From JBMYXZ01 sp049608925 (GTDB lineage Bacteria > Pseudomonadota > Alphaproteobacteria > JAGOMX01), in NCBI GenBank assembly GCA_049608925.1, contig JBMYXZ010000085.1:1-6027 (forward strand): 6,027 nucleotides of DNA, given 5' to 3'. The notes under the pieces are model-generated. The model ran no database searches. It had not been told where the DNA came from and worked only from the letters and a program-made list of their open reading frames with translations. The translations under genes and the position numbers were made by a program. Below are positions 4,953-6,027 of the stretch, in pieces. Numbering within the stretch: position 1 is the stretch's first letter; the number at the start of each line of letters is the position of its first letter.

Positions 4953-4997
4953 TCGCGGCAGCTTAAAGGTCCGGATAATAACAAGCAAACGCACACC

Positions 4998-5621
4998 ATG
5001 TTTATCATCGGAATTACTGGAGCTGTTGCCATGGGCAAGTCCACTGTGGCAGCCTACATGAGCGAGCATAACATCCCTGTTCATGATGCCGATGCATGCG
5101 TGCACGAGTTGTTCCGCAGCCACCAAGAAGTCATTGGTCAGGTTGGGGCTCTTTTTCCTGATGTCATTGAGGACGGACACGTTAATCGTAAGACCTTAAG
5201 CCAACATGTCTTCCCGAATCCAGATAACATGAAGCAGCTGGAAGAAATCGTCCATCCGCGCGTGCGCCAAGATCGTAATGCGTTTGTAAAGCGCCATCAA
5301 GCTATTGGCACACCCTGTGTTGTGTTGGATATACCTCTATTGTTTGAGGCAAACCATGACAGTATTTGCAATGCTATTGTGGTTATTGCGTGCGACAAAG
5401 AAAATCAAGAAAAGCGTGCCATGCGCCGCCCAGGCATGACAAAAGAACGCCTGCAGCAGATAAACCATCTTCAAATGCCAATCGAAGAAAAGATGGCACG
5501 TGCAGATTATGTCGTACGCACCGATGGCGAGAAAGAAGAAACGTATAAGCAGCTTGATAAAATCTTGTCAGAGCTGCAACAAAAGCATAACTTTTCCCTG
5601 AACGAGGCTACCTATGCGTGA
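4998..5621 (+). CDS. coaE: Dephospho-CoA kinase
   Basis: CoaE phosphorylates the 3'-hydroxyl of dephospho-CoA using ATP, the last step of coenzyme A synthesis, in the cytoplasm. The 207-aa product is of normal family length. The Walker A loop is GAVAMGKST at residues 8-16, the substrate-site DAD is at 30-32, HPRV at 86-89, and DIPLLFE at 111-117; the arginine-rich lid region RAMRRPGMTKERL follows at 140-152. I place the start at 4998 (MFIIGITG), because the P-loop of CoaE begins within the first ten residues. An in-frame ATG at 4944 would add 18 residues unlike the family and would run into the promoter region of the divergent 100-aa gene. No strong SD is seen before 4998 (only AAAGG about 28 bases upstream). 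The stop overlaps dnaQ by 8 bases, indicating one operon, as is common in alphaproteobacteria. Confidence 0.96.
   Translation: MFIIGITGAVAMGKSTVAAYMSEHNIPVHDADACVHELFRSHQEVIGQVGALFPDVIEDGHVNRKTLSQHVFPNPDNMKQLEEIVHPRVRQDRNAFVKRHQAIGTPCVVLDIPLLFEANHDSICNAIVVIACDKENQEKRAMRRPGMTKERLQQINHLQMPIEEKMARADYVVRTDGEKEETYKQLDKILSELQQKHNFSLNEATYA
5604..5607 (+). promoter_or_regulatory. Shine-Dalgarno of dnaQ inside coaE
   Basis: GAGG lies six bases before the dnaQ ATG at 5614, within the last codons of coaE. It supports the overlapping start and translational coupling. Confidence 0.6.
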
Positions 5622-6027
5622 AATTGTACTGGATACAGAAACCACTGGATTTGACCCTGTCTCTGGCGACAGAATCGTGGAAATTGGTTGTGTCGAGCTG
5701 AAAAACTGCATCCCAACCGGGAATGTATATCACGTCTATATTAACCCCGAGCGCGACATGCCACAAAGCGCTTTTGAAGTGCATGGCTTGTCAGAAGAAT
5801 TCCTGAAAGAGCATCCGGTTTTTTCCTCGGTGGTAGAAGATTTTCTTGAGTTTCTGGCGGAAGACCCGTTGGTCATTCACAATGCCAAGTTTGACATGAA
5901 GTTCATCAATCACGAACTTAAAATGGTTGGCAAACCAGCCATCCCCATGAGCCGTACAGTCGATACGCTGTTAATGGCGCGCAAGAAATTCCCAGGATCT
6001 CCCGCAAGCTTGGACGCTCTGTGCCGC
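5614..6027 (+). CDS. dnaQ: DNA polymerase III epsilon subunit, 3'-5' proofreading exonuclease (partial)
   Basis: DnaQ is the proofreading exonuclease of the replicative DNA polymerase III core. It pairs with the alpha subunit and removes mispaired 3' nucleotides. The window holds its first 138 codons, with no stop before the right edge; complete proteins are about 230-245 aa. Exo I is the DTETTG motif with metal-binding D7 and E9. Exo II is HNAKFDMKF with D94. HGLS (57-60) and TVDTLLMARKKFPG (115-128) are typical DnaQ stretches. The Exo III motif with its catalytic His and Asp lies beyond the edge. The start at 5614 is supported by GAGG six bases upstream, by MREIVLDTETTG matching the usual N-terminus, and by the 8-base overlap with the end of coaE. 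Confidence 0.96.
   Translation, partial: MREIVLDTETTGFDPVSGDRIVEIGCVELKNCIPTGNVYHVYINPERDMPQSAFEVHGLSEEFLKEHPVFSSVVEDFLEFLAEDPLVIHNAKFDMKFINHELKMVGKPAIPMSRTVDTLLMARKKFPGSPASLDALCR

Noticed and set aside
4944..4997. Upstream in-frame ATG that would extend coaE by 18 residues
   Set aside because: CoaE proteins begin a few residues before the P-loop. The extension is unlike the family, has no good SD, and overlaps the promoter zone of the divergent gene.

Overview
The window most likely comes from an alphaproteobacterium of moderate to low G+C. The coaE-dnaQ gene pair with an 8-base overlap, an Rsm22-family protein, and a LysM/M23 protein of the alphaproteobacterial 'RNDG.NI...AYAGNELRGFGN' type all fit that class. 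The order or genus cannot be fixed from the sequence. A free-living or host-associated low-GC lineage is possible, but that is inference.

Layout. (1) Positions 1-823, minus strand: a strongly AT-rich open frame of 274 codons that runs off the left edge. It starts with a signal peptide and is not recognised. (2) 824-1010: a divergent intergenic stretch with candidate promoters. (3) 1011-1214, plus: a 67-aa single-pass membrane protein with a perfect Shine-Dalgarno. (4) 1217-1975, minus: an alpha/beta hydrolase, convergent with the previous gene. (5) 2032-2979 and 2989-3717, plus: a likely two-gene operon of an Rsm22-like methyltransferase-fold ribosome assembly protein and a secreted LysM plus degenerate M23 (NlpD/DipM-like) envelope protein. 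(6) 3716-4943: an accessory-looking island between the M23 gene and coaE. Its genes are all on the minus strand: a 130-aa lipoprotein, a decayed paralogue fragment, and an intact 100-aa secreted or lipoprotein gene. (7) 4998-5621 and 5614-6027, plus: coaE (dephospho-CoA kinase) and the 5' part of dnaQ (DNA polymerase III epsilon), translationally coupled and cut by the right edge.

The most unusual part is 3663-4900. The last 53 bases of the M23 gene are repeated exactly 881 bases downstream, so an orphan tail of that gene, with its own in-frame stop, sits at 4544-4596. The stop codon of the 100-aa gene is built partly from this repeat. Between the two copies lies a 144-base element (4335-4478) with two inverted 40-base arms. 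Each arm carries an 8-bp-stem hairpin. The hairpin apices differ in sequence but keep their base pairing, which is the architecture of a REP doublet (REPIN). Next to the element, 4212-4315 holds a fragment resembling the 100-aa gene, so a duplication followed by decay seems to have shaped the region.

The core genes cover translation (Rsm22), cell-wall remodelling (M23), CoA synthesis (coaE) and replication proofreading (dnaQ). They do not form one pathway. The left-edge gene and the island genes look lineage-specific.
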